From NCBI RefSeq assembly GCF_004769235.1, contig NZ_RQFG01000018.1, positions 1 through 64,000 of the forward strand: a stretch of 64,000 nt of DNA. The letters run 5' to 3'. This document shows positions 43,716-52,523 of the stretch, piece after piece. Source of the DNA: Leptospira kanakyensis (GTDB taxonomy: Bacteria > Spirochaetota > Leptospiria > Leptospirales > Leptospiraceae). A model generated the notes under the pieces. It saw only the letters and a list, made by a program, of their open reading frames with translations. It ran no database searches and had not been told where the DNA came from. Every line of letters starts with the position of its first letter. Position 1 is the first letter of the stretch. The translations under genes and the position numbers were made by a program.

Positions 43716-45077
43716 TTAGTCCAAAACTAAAGTAATTTCAACCCGACGGTTTTTGTGCCGGTTTTCTTCCGTATCGTTCGGAACAATCGGAACATCGTCG
43801 GCATACCCTTTAAAGGATATATGTTTTTCATCCATTTGGTGATTATCAACTAATGAATGTAAAACGGATTTAGCTCTATCCTCAGATAGTTTTTGGTTGT
43901 ATTCTTTTTTTCCGATATTGTCTGTATGCCCAGAAACCCGAATCTCCCGATCAGGATATTTTTTTAGGATCTCCGCAATTTTTGCCACAGCGGTTTCGGC
44001 ATCGGGTTTTAGTTTGCTGTCGTTAAAATCAAAAAGAATGGAATCCAAAGAAAATACAATTCCATCCTCGGAAGTTCTTACTGTGATTGGAAGTTTTTCT
44101 GGAAGAGTATTTTTTTCAGGTGAAGGAATTTCCCCAGTATCAGTGATTCGTCCTAAATTTTCGCCATTCGGTTCTTTTCCATTTAACGGATTTTTGTTAG
44201 GATCACCTAACTTCGTCCCATTTGGATCTCCTGTATATCCCACAATGAGATCACTCAGGATATCTTCTCTAATTGTTTCTTTGTCTTTGGCATTCACTTG
44301 ATTACGAAGGAAATAAATTCCTTTGATATGAAAGTTTGCTTCCTGAACGGTTCCATTCGGATAGATAAATGTGTAAGATAATTTGACTTCTTTAAACTCA
44401 GGAACACCACGGGCCGCATTAAAGAAAACTGTTCCTGAAGCAAATCCAAAGATTTTATAAGGTACATTTGGTACCATTTTTTCTCCATCTGGTTTGGTAT
44501 AAAAGATGGGATAGGTGTAAGTGATCTTTTCACAATTTCCTTTGTAGTTTCCTTCTGACCAAGGATGGATGCCTTGGAAGGTATATTCAGGAAGTACTTT
44601 GACACGGATACGATCTGCACTGAAGTCAAAAGATTCTTCTGCTGGTAATTTCCAAACATCAGAAACAGAAACGGGTGTGTCAGGAAAACTGGGAAAACTG
44701 CGCAGGTTTGGCATAATGAAATCATTGGGAACTTCATACCGGCCATTTCGGAATAGAGTAAAGTCTGATAAAAATTCTTTGTCCTTCCAAAAAGGGCCTG
44801 AGGTTTTGCCGTAACGAATGTACGTATCAAAAAAAGCATTCACCAAACAAGAATCAGATGAACATTTTTTAGGTTTCATCACCACTCTGTTTTTATCTTC
44901 TCTTTCCACTGTTTTAGTTCCTACGCGGAAAAATACATCATGGTATTCATTCAGTTCTAAAACTTGGTTTTCCTTCCATTTCCACTGGAAAGTGGTTTTC
45001 CCTGTTGGTAATGGTGTGGAGGCCACAAATGGGAGAAAGATGACAAAACAAAATACGAGTCGTCGGAGTGTCTTCAC
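43716..45077 (-). CDS. OmpA-family outer-membrane protein
   Basis: About 453 residues from a GTG at 45077 that starts a signal sequence (MKTLRRLVFCFVIFLPFVAS when read with initiator Met); the frame extends to 45185 but that would overlap the divergent PstS-like gene. The C-terminal 110 residues are an OmpA peptidoglycan-binding domain: ILFDFNDSKLKPDAE, VSGHTDNIGKKEYNQKLSEDRAKSV and NRRVEITLVLD. A Pro/Asn/Gly-rich linker (about 305-350) precedes it. The N-terminal part is a beta-rich domain of unknown role. Probably links outer membrane and wall. GTG start is not certain. Confidence 0.8.
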   Translation of the reverse strand: MKTLRRLVFCFVIFLPFVASTPLPTGKTTFQWKWKENQVLELNEYHDVFFRVGTKTVEREDKNRVVMKPKKCSSDSCLVNAFFDTYIRYGKTSGPFWKDKEFLSDFTLFRNGRYEVPNDFIMPNLRSFPSFPDTPVSVSDVWKLPAEESFDFSADRIRVKVLPEYTFQGIHPWSEGNYKGNCEKITYTYPIFYTKPDGEKMVPNVPYKIFGFASGTVFFNAARGVPEFKEVKLSYTFIYPNGTVQEANFHIKGIYFLRNQVNAKDKETIREDILSDLIVGYTGDPNGTKLGDPNKNPLNGKEPNGENLGRITDTGEIPSPEKNTLPEKLPITVRTSEDGIVFSLDSILFDFNDSKLKPDAETAVAKIAEILKKYPDREIRVSGHTDNIGKKEYNQKLSEDRAKSVLHSLVDNHQMDEKHISFKGYADDVPIVPNDTEENRHKNRRVEITLVLD

Positions 45078-45183
45078 ATTGCAATGATCGGGGATTTTTT
45101 TGAAAAACTGATAGGGGAAAGGGAAAAAACTACAGGTTTTTGCGATTGACGAAGGATTGATTTTTGGCTTTACCTGAATTACC

Positions 45184-46095
45184 ATGAAAAACCTTTCTCT
45201 GCTTTTTTACATTTTGATTACAATTAATTTTGTCGCTTGTAAGGACAAACAAACCCTAAAAGTGGCTGGTTCTGAAACTATGAACAGTATGATGCGATAT
45301 TTAGGGACTGAATATGAAAAGGTAAATTCAAACGCTCGTGTAACAGTCGAAGGCGGTGGATCCGAATCAGGGATTGATCGTTTGCGAAAAGGAGAAATTG
45401 ATATGGCAGTTTCTTCACGAGACTTAAACCAAGCAGAATTTGATGACCTCCGCAAAACAGGAAACTTAGAAAAAGTTAGACTGGCTTACGACGGTGTCGC
45501 ACTCGTTGTAAATCCAAAGAATGTTGTAACCAAACTCAACCTAATCCAAACTTCCGATATCTTTTCCGGAAAAATTAAAAACTGGAAAGAAGTAGGTGGG
45601 GCCGATGCTCCCATTTCCATTGTCATTCGTAATGATAAATCGGGAACTCAAGATTACTTCCAAAATCATATCCTCAAACGAAAGGATTTGGGTTTAAATG
45701 AATTTAACGAATATAAGTCCAATGTATTTACAAAAGACGCTAAAATCGTAAAAGACAATGCAGAAATGTCAAAATTCATCCAAGAAAATCCAAATAGCAT
45801 TGGTTATATGGGAATGGGATCTGCCATTGTAGAAAACAAAGACAAGTTAAAAACTGTGGATTACGCAAAAACAGCTAAAGACCCATTTGTTTCTCCTTCC
45901 GTCAGAAACGTTTATGATCGCAAATACAAATTAGCTCGCGAACTATTTATAATTTATAAAACCGACCAAGGTGATAAAATTGATGCCTTTGTTACTTTTC
46001 TTACCAGCGAACAAGGACAAGTGGCCGTTTTACAATCAGGATATTTAAGAGCATCGCTTCCTGAAGTGGAAGTTTCAGCAGAGCCGGTGAAGTAG
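45184..46095 (+). CDS. Phosphate-binding PstS-like lipoprotein
   Basis: 303 residues. Lipobox INFVAC (Cys19). The mature part is a PstS-type periplasmic binding protein: LKVAGSETMNSMM, ARVTVEGGGSESGIDRLRKGEIDMAVSSRDL, DGVALVVNPKN, IFSGKIKNWKEVGG, RNDKSGTQDYF, and SIGYMGMG. These are typical phosphate-contact regions. The pstCAB transporter genes are not adjacent, so it may work with a distant transporter or as a phosphate or other-ligand sensor. Divergent from the OmpA gene. Confidence 0.88.
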   Translation: MKNLSLLFYILITINFVACKDKQTLKVAGSETMNSMMRYLGTEYEKVNSNARVTVEGGGSESGIDRLRKGEIDMAVSSRDLNQAEFDDLRKTGNLEKVRLAYDGVALVVNPKNVVTKLNLIQTSDIFSGKIKNWKEVGGADAPISIVIRNDKSGTQDYFQNHILKRKDLGLNEFNEYKSNVFTKDAKIVKDNAEMSKFIQENPNSIGYMGMGSAIVENKDKLKTVDYAKTAKDPFVSPSVRNVYDRKYKLARELFIIYKTDQGDKIDAFVTFLTSEQGQVAVLQSGYLRASLPEVEVSAEPVK

Positions 46096-46136
46096 GGGGA
46101 GGGAATCCCACTCAAATCAAATTAACCTTCAAACTA

Positions 46137-46200
46137 CCAATACTTAGTAATTCCTTCGGTCAGCGATGTACAGCTGGCCGAGTCCGTTGAAGGAAATTCC
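46137..46200 (-). pseudogene. Remnant of an NHL-lipoprotein gene 3' end
   Basis: On the minus strand it reads GISFNGLGQLYIADRRNY and a stop, which aligns without gaps to the end of the intact NHL lipoprotein at 50842 (GISFNEQGQLYISDQTNN). About 64 bp survive; the rest of the gene is gone. It lies 41 bp after the PstS-like gene in the opposite direction. Confidence 0.7.
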
Positions 46201-46286
46201 TTATAAAGCCGGTCAAACATTCTGATTGAAAAAAGAACATGAAATTGTCTTGCTAAAAATCGTAACCTGATTGCAGCTAGGTGTTC

Positions 46287-46988
46287 ATGAAGATTGATAG
46301 ACGAAAACGCCTGAAAAGACCACTTCCTATTGTATTATTTGGTCTTTATTTTCTGATCCTTCCTTTCGTTAATTATTTTTCATTTGCCTATGCCCACGAT
46401 ATCCATTGGGCTTATCCAAAGCTAGTATTTGCATGGCTTCATCCAGCAGAGTTTACCCTTCTGGTTCTTGCAATTCCTGTTGGAATTGGTCTACTCCTTG
46501 TTAAAAAATGGGGATGGTATTCGTTTTTAGTTTATGCAGTAGCATTCATTCTTTTTGATATCATTGCTTTCATTCAAAAGCCAATCGCATTCAATTTGTT
46601 AGCCTTGGGTAATTCAATCATTGGTTTCACGGCTGTTTTCTATTTTACGCGAGAAAATATATCTGCACCATATTTAAAACTATATCCAAGGGGTTGGCGT
46701 TATGAAAGAAGAACTCCCGTTCAGATTCAACTTCTTCTCAACGGAAGTGCGTGCACAACTAGAGACTTTAGTAGAACAGGTTTTTATGTAACTTGGCCTG
46801 ATTTTTCTGGAGAACTAGGTGAGGCAGTCCAAGTTGTCATTTCTGGAATTATGATAGAAGCAGGAATTGTGCGCATCGATCAAAATGGATTGGGTATAGC
46901 TTTCCGAAATTTACAACCAAACCAAATTCAATTACTTGAGGAAATCATTTCTTCACAATCTCTCAAATTAGAAAACCAACCAACTTAA
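46287..46988 (+). CDS. Membrane protein with C-terminal PilZ domain
   Basis: About 233 residues. Four hydrophobic helices span residues about 15-125. The C-terminal 90 residues are a PilZ domain: RYERRTPVQIQLLLNG gives the RxxxR motif and DFSRTGFYV the D/N-x-S-x-x-G motif, the two parts that bind cyclic di-GMP. So it probably responds to c-di-GMP at the membrane. The ATG at 46287 is preferred over the GTG at 46281. It precedes the fibronectin-III lipoprotein gene by 14 bp and may be cotranscribed with it. Confidence 0.8.
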   Translation: MKIDRRKRLKRPLPIVLFGLYFLILPFVNYFSFAYAHDIHWAYPKLVFAWLHPAEFTLLVLAIPVGIGLLLVKKWGWYSFLVYAVAFILFDIIAFIQKPIAFNLLALGNSIIGFTAVFYFTRENISAPYLKLYPRGWRYERRTPVQIQLLLNGSACTTRDFSRTGFYVTWPDFSGELGEAVQVVISGIMIEAGIVRIDQNGLGIAFRNLQPNQIQLLEEIISSQSLKLENQPT

Positions 46989-47002
46989 AAGGAAAATATG
47001 AT

Positions 47003-50000
47003 ATGAAAAAGTTTATTTGGATTTTATTTACATCGTTCTACTTTTGGAACTGTATTGCATTTTTAGATTTCAATCGAAACCAAAATGAATTCTCTAAGGA
47101 TTCATTATTACTCCTATTAGGTTCTAAAGATGTAGGTGTTCCTGCTGGTGGTGGAACCGCCGGTTCATCAGGAACTCGTATCCAATCCAGTGATGAACTA
47201 TTTACCATTTTAATTCCAGAAGGTGCGATGGATGAAACTGTCGATTTTAAGATCACAAAATACGACTCTACCCAAGCACCACTTCCTTCAGGTTTTGTAC
47301 CCACTAGTTCTATCTACCAAGTAACTCCATCATACAAATTCAAAAAAGACGTTGTAGTAACAATCACTTTGGATCGTGCAAAAGCACAATCGATGAATCT
47401 TAACTTTGGAAAAAGTAGAGGTTTTCATGTCTCTACCAAGAGCACAGAACCAGATGCAGAAAGAATGCCTGGTTGGGCCGGCGTCAACACAACACTTGAA
47501 TCAGAAAGTATTGTCTTTCAAACAAAAAGTTTTTCTATGTTTGGCGGGGGAACTCCTCCACCAGGGAATTTACCTCCTGTCATCAATGGTGCCTATTATT
47601 ATCTAAAACCTAGCACTCGCCATATTCCGTATGAAATAAGAGCCGATGTATTTGAACCAGACAATGATGTCATGAATGTGTATTTGGTTGTTGGACCTGC
47701 GGGTGGACCAACTAACTACTTCTCGATGACAAGAGAAGGAACAACAAATTGGTATAGATCCAATATCCCTTACGAAGCAATGAGTCCTGGCGGAATCTTA
47801 ATTCAGATCGTTGCAGTGGATATTCATGGCCAAAAAACAGCGAGACCCTCAACAGGAACGTTTTTATATCCCACTGACTCAGGGAACCCTGCTTACATCA
47901 GTCAATACACTCCAGATCGTGATGGTGATGGATACAATGATGTTTGGGAACTAGATAATGGATACAATCCCAATAATGCAAGTAGTCCTCCAGGAGGAAC
48001 CACATACCCACCAGGACTTCCTGTTGTCATTGACAGCTTGGAAATTTTACCAACACAAGCTTGGGTGCAGGTGAATGAACCCATTACGTTTTCTGCTCGA
48101 GGGTTCCTTGCTGGTGTTCAAAAATTTGTGAATGTCAATTTCCACACCACTGGCATTGGCCTTGGTGGAGGCCCCATAGGCAATCTGAACTCATCTACGT
48201 TTACTGCGACCACTCCTGGCATTGCGGGAGTGTTTGCCACGTACCAAACTCATGAAGCATCTGCTTCCGTTCATGTTGCCGATACCATTGCTCCGTCGAA
48301 TATCACCGATTTGGTGGCATCACCAATGTCTTCTTCAAGAATCCAACTCAGATGGACGGCTCCGGGAAGTGTAGGTGCATTAGGACAAGCATCTGCGTAT
48401 GAGATCAGAAGGTCCACTTCACCCATTACAAACAATTTGCAATGTGATGCTGCTACTGGAATTGCACATACAATGATTCCGAAAAACGCAGGGTTAGTGG
48501 AAACAAAAGAAATTGATGGCCACCTCCCACAATCGACATACTATTTTTGTGTTCGCGCCATTGATTCTGCGGGGAATCGCAATTCTTGGTCGGGAGTTGT
48601 CTCAGCCACAACCTATGCACCAACAGACTTAGTCCCACCTGCTGATATCACAACCGCAACTGCAACTGTCGAATCCTACCAACAAATCAAACTGACTTGG
48701 ACTGCAGTGGGAGACAATGGAAATGTAGGTTCTGCCTCCGCTTATGAAATCAGACGTCGTTCCACTCCCATCAATTCAGATGACGACTGTTCGGCGGGGG
48801 TCTTTGTTCCGAATGCGGTAGTGGCGTCACCTGCAGGCACTCCATTAGAGTTTACTGTGAGTGGGTTGTCTTCTGGAACTGTGCATTATTTTTGTATCCG
48901 TGCTTTTGACCATTCCGGAAATCGAAGTCTTTGGAGTGGAGTCCTTCAAGCTACGACACCATTTGCCAACCAAGCACCTGTGATTCAGCTAACTACAAAT
49001 CTTACGATTGATTTAGGCACTGAAGCCACTTTAGATGCTTCACAGTCTGTTGATCCCGATTCCTCCTTTTGTGGTGCTCAATCAAATTTATATGAGTACA
49101 ACTGGCGAGTGGTTTCCAAACCTCCACTTTCCAATTTAGCGAATAGTGATATTCAAAATAGAACTACAAAGTTGGCAAAAGTTTTACCTGATAAAAACGG
49201 AGATTATGTATTTGAATTTTCCTTTAAGGACAATGCCGGTAGTTGTGCAGGTGGGAATCGAACTTCTGTAACTTTGGTCACTCTGAAAGCAAATTTGGTT
49301 CCGATTGATGCTCCCGCTTATGTGGAGGCGCAAGCTGGGGGAACCAGTGCATTCGTTCAATGGTGGCCTATAACTGGAGCCACTTCGTACACTGTGTACT
49401 ATAGCACAAGCCCTGGTGTGACAACCGCTTCAACAAGTTTTGGTCCCGTGACAAATCCTTATGCGATGATTACTGGTTTAACGACGGGAACATTGTATTA
49501 CTTTAGAGTTGTGGCGAACAATTTTGGTGGGAGTAGCGTCGTATCAGCGATGGAACCACGTGCATTTACAACTACAACTCCACCAGGGATGAGTGCAACG
49601 GGGACTCATATTGATATTTCGGCAGCGTTGGGTAATTTCGTATCTCGATCAGCAAACACACTCCTAATAGACAACATCAATTCTAAATTAATTATCGGAA
49701 TAAAAAATGACGGCGGCGGGCTTATGAATCTCACCGCTTTTCACTGTGACCTAAACGGAAACAATTGTTCAAATACTAATTATCCAGCTAACTTACCTCT
49801 AGATGGTTATCCTAAATTTGCCTTTGATTTTCTTAACTCCAAACTTCTAGGTATTTATGCAAATCACAGTTCTGGAGCAATTGATTTCAGGAGATGTAAT
49901 GCTTTAGGTACAGATTGTATTTATCAAAATATAAATGCAGGAAAATTAGCCACTTGGAATGATTCGTTTTCTCCTTTAATTGACTATTCGAACCAAGCGT

Positions 50001-50689
50001 TACTCGTATCAACTTGTTTTAGTAGAAAGCCTGCATTGTTTAAGTGTAATTTAGATGGTAGTAATTGTTCATACCATGATATTTCAGCTGGGGCAGGAAC
50101 AAATTCCTGTTCCAATCCAAATGCAGTCATTGATTACAAGAATCAAAAACTTCTTTTTGCTACTCCAGACAGTAGTATAGTATCAAATAGAATCAGCTTA
50201 TTTCGTTGTAACTTAGACGGTAGCAATTGCAATCTTACAGATATTTCTGCGGGACTAGGATCCGGAACTGGGACAAATCCAGCAATCCTAGTAGATAATC
50301 AAAATTCAAAACTTCTAACTATTACGCAGAGTGAAAAAAATGACTATAAACTTTCTCTCTATCGCTGTAACTTAGACGGCAGTAATTGCATATTCAGAGA
50401 TATTTCCGCTGGCCAATCTAATAATTCAGCGTCATATCCAAGTGCAACGATAGACTATATTGAAGCCAAGTTATTAGTTGTCACATATAATTTAGCAAAT
50501 AGTGGAAAGCTAAGTTTATACCGCTGCAATTTAGATGGAACTGAATGCACCCATACTGATTTATCATCGGGTCAAGGTACAAGTTCTGGAGGGAGACCGA
50601 GCGTAATAATCAACCCAATTACAGGTAAACTAAATATTGCTACTACAAACGGTGCTAACTCCGGCAAACCCTCACTCTTTATCTGGTAA
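47003..50689 (+). CDS. Fibronectin-III surface lipoprotein with C-terminal Cys-pair repeats
   Basis: 1228 residues. Lipobox TSFYFWNC (Cys17). Order of parts: a ZU5-like region (about 60-180, LIPEGAMDETVDFKI), a calcium-loop segment (DRDGDGYNDVWELDNGYNPN, about 308), fibronectin-III domains at about 430-545, 548-655 and 770-860, a PKD/Ig-like domain between the second and third, and a C-terminal region (about 866-1228) of six ~55-60-residue repeats, four of which carry CNLDGS/T-x-C and five an I/L-S/N-A/S-G pattern. Such proteins are usually surface-exposed and bind host or matrix ligands. The upstream PilZ gene suggests c-di-GMP control of surface traits. Confidence 0.8.
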   Translation: MKKFIWILFTSFYFWNCIAFLDFNRNQNEFSKDSLLLLLGSKDVGVPAGGGTAGSSGTRIQSSDELFTILIPEGAMDETVDFKITKYDSTQAPLPSGFVPTSSIYQVTPSYKFKKDVVVTITLDRAKAQSMNLNFGKSRGFHVSTKSTEPDAERMPGWAGVNTTLESESIVFQTKSFSMFGGGTPPPGNLPPVINGAYYYLKPSTRHIPYEIRADVFEPDNDVMNVYLVVGPAGGPTNYFSMTREGTTNWYRSNIPYEAMSPGGILIQIVAVDIHGQKTARPSTGTFLYPTDSGNPAYISQYTPDRDGDGYNDVWELDNGYNPNNASSPPGGTTYPPGLPVVIDSLEILPTQAWVQVNEPITFSARGFLAGVQKFVNVNFHTTGIGLGGGPIGNLNSSTFTATTPGIAGVFATYQTHEASASVHVADTIAPSNITDLVASPMSSSRIQLRWTAPGSVGALGQASAYEIRRSTSPITNNLQCDAATGIAHTMIPKNAGLVETKEIDGHLPQSTYYFCVRAIDSAGNRNSWSGVVSATTYAPTDLVPPADITTATATVESYQQIKLTWTAVGDNGNVGSASAYEIRRRSTPINSDDDCSAGVFVPNAVVASPAGTPLEFTVSGLSSGTVHYFCIRAFDHSGNRSLWSGVLQATTPFANQAPVIQLTTNLTIDLGTEATLDASQSVDPDSSFCGAQSNLYEYNWRVVSKPPLSNLANSDIQNRTTKLAKVLPDKNGDYVFEFSFKDNAGSCAGGNRTSVTLVTLKANLVPIDAPAYVEAQAGGTSAFVQWWPITGATSYTVYYSTSPGVTTASTSFGPVTNPYAMITGLTTGTLYYFRVVANNFGGSSVVSAMEPRAFTTTTPPGMSATGTHIDISAALGNFVSRSANTLLIDNINSKLIIGIKNDGGGLMNLTAFHCDLNGNNCSNTNYPANLPLDGYPKFAFDFLNSKLLGIYANHSSGAIDFRRCNALGTDCIYQNINAGKLATWNDSFSPLIDYSNQALLVSTCFSRKPALFKCNLDGSNCSYHDISAGAGTNSCSNPNAVIDYKNQKLLFATPDSSIVSNRISLFRCNLDGSNCNLTDISAGLGSGTGTNPAILVDNQNSKLLTITQSEKNDYKLSLYRCNLDGSNCIFRDISAGQSNNSASYPSATIDYIEAKLLVVTYNLANSGKLSLYRCNLDGTECTHTDLSSGQGTSSGGRPSVIINPITGKLNIATTNGANSGKPSLFIW

Positions 50690-50694
50690 CTCCT

Positions 50695-50821
50695 CCCCGC
50701 GCCATAGGATCCGAAGGGCTTGGTCTCACCTGATATAGGTGAGACGGGAGCGTAAGCGCACCCCGGAGTGAGCCCGGTCGGTTAAGGGTTTGATTTGGTT
50801 CCACTAACCAATGCGAGGCGC
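50695..50821 (+). repeat. Dispersed hairpin element, copy B
   Basis: Starts CCCCGCGCCA and ends TAACCAATGCGAGGCGC, the ends also seen in the family at 37957 and 62599. Inside, CTTGGTCTCACCT...AGGTGAGACGGGAGCG matches the minus strand of 17905-17990, but with different hairpin arms (GTCTCACCT/AGGTGAGAC). It lies between two convergent genes. Confidence 0.7.
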
Positions 50822-50841
50822 ACAAATCGATATATCTCTTT

Positions 50842-52353
50842 TTAATAAACTAATACTCGGTTGTTGGTTTGGTCGCTAATATACAGCTGGCCTTGTTCGT
50901 TGAAGGAAATGCCGGCAGGAGCAAATAAACCTAGGGCATTTACTGTCCCTCCTGTACATCCACCAGTATTGTTTTGTACCGCACAATTTAAATTGTTGTG
51001 CTGACCAAAGACAGCCACTGCTACATGGCCTGATGTATTTGTGGATTTTTGAAAAACAAAAACGCGGTTATTGGTCGAATCCGATACATACAGGTTTTCA
51101 CTTTGGTCTAAGGCGAGCCAGGTTGGTCCATTCAGGTTTGTTGAAGCTGATCCCGGTGCTAAACCACTAAAACTTGTTTGGCCATAAACACGACTTGCTG
51201 TGGTGGAACCAACAGGAAAATACAAGACTCGGTTATTTGTGGAATCGGCAACATACAAACCACCCATGGAATCGACAACCAGTCCAAATGGTCCATTAAA
51301 ACGTGTTTCAGAAGTACCAGATAATACGGATGAAAAATTATCTTGTCCATAAACTCTTGTTGCTGTTGTTGATCCCGGTGGAAAGTAAAGCACTCGATTG
51401 TTAGAAGATTCTGCGGTATACAAACCACCATCAGGTGCTAGTGCTACAGCCCTTGGATTAAAAAAGGTGGTTTCTGAAGTACCTGTCCCTGAATTTGTGT
51501 ATCCCGGTTGTCCATACACCCTTGTTGGTGTGGTATTATTATAAGGATAATACAAAATTCTTTGGTTTCCTAAATCAACGGTATATAGTCCATTCTCTCT
51601 ATCAATAGTGATCCCTCGCGGCGTACTTAAACTTCCAGCTGAAGTTGTACTGGCCGTGCAAGTTCCAGGAATAATATTTACTGCATCACAATTAAAATTT
51701 CCATACTGGCCATAAACGATCGTTGAAGCTGTTGTATTCGGCGGATAGTATTGGATACGATTGACACCTGAAATGTAGGCGCCACCGAAGGAATCAGTTG
51801 CTACACCATAAGGAAAACTTAAGTTTTGATTTGAGACAGATCCACCTACGCACGAGCCATTATTATATCCAACACTACATGTGAAAGATCCGTATTGTCC
51901 ATACACCATGGTAGGGCTTGTATCTACCACTTGTAAGGTGATGGTCACAATTCCAAATCCTGGACTATTTTTAGTAATCGTGAGATTGGTTGCTGTAGTG
52001 ATTTGTGTGGTTGTTCCTTTGATTTCTCCCGTTGTGGTATCAAAGGTTAAACCTGCTGGCAAAACTCCTTGGATCGAATAACTAGAGTTCATTGGGTGGC
52101 GAGGGACGATGGAAACAGGAAAATTAAGGTAGAGCCTATAATTAGAATGTCTATAACCGAATGGGGGAATGTTGACTAATTTGTAACCGCAGTGGTAGGA
52201 TTCGGCGGTGCTAAGGGCCTGAAATACCAATGTTTCAAAATAGGAATCGGATTTAGGATCGCAATTGTTTCCTAGATCCTTTGGTTTACAGCCAATTGTG
52301 AGAAAAATGAAAATAGGAAGTGTGATCGCGAGTATTTTTCGTATTATTTTCAT
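50842..52353 (-). CDS. NHL-repeat lipoprotein (first of two tandem paralogs)
   Basis: About 503 residues from the ATG at 52353; the signal ends in FLTIGC, a lipobox. An Ig-like stretch (LPAGLTFDTTTGEIKGTTTQ, residues about 100-160) precedes about six NHL-type propeller blades marked by LYVADSTNNRVLYFP-type segments and RVYGQ junctions. GSFTCSVGYNNGSCVGG and NLNCAVQNNTGGCTGG are extra cysteine-pair loops in the first and last blades. Surface ligand-binding role inferred. Strongly similar in layout to the gene at 52524. Confidence 0.82.
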   Translation of the reverse strand: MKIIRKILAITLPIFIFLTIGCKPKDLGNNCDPKSDSYFETLVFQALSTAESYHCGYKLVNIPPFGYRHSNYRLYLNFPVSIVPRHPMNSSYSIQGVLPAGLTFDTTTGEIKGTTTQITTATNLTITKNSPGFGIVTITLQVVDTSPTMVYGQYGSFTCSVGYNNGSCVGGSVSNQNLSFPYGVATDSFGGAYISGVNRIQYYPPNTTASTIVYGQYGNFNCDAVNIIPGTCTASTTSAGSLSTPRGITIDRENGLYTVDLGNQRILYYPYNNTTPTRVYGQPGYTNSGTGTSETTFFNPRAVALAPDGGLYTAESSNNRVLYFPPGSTTATRVYGQDNFSSVLSGTSETRFNGPFGLVVDSMGGLYVADSTNNRVLYFPVGSTTASRVYGQTSFSGLAPGSASTNLNGPTWLALDQSENLYVSDSTNNRVFVFQKSTNTSGHVAVAVFGQHNNLNCAVQNNTGGCTGGTVNALGLFAPAGISFNEQGQLYISDQTNNRVLVY

Positions 52354-52523
52354 ATTGGAAAGTTCCATGATATCAAACTTTATCGATCACTACCGTCTAT
52401 CAAAAATGAATTGGTGAATCCAGTTTATGAAATAAATTATCAACGAAGTTTAGGAAAAGAACGAAAAGGAGAGGGTGTTGGGTAAGACTATCGTTTGAAA
52501 GGAAACCTTACATGCGGCGTTGG

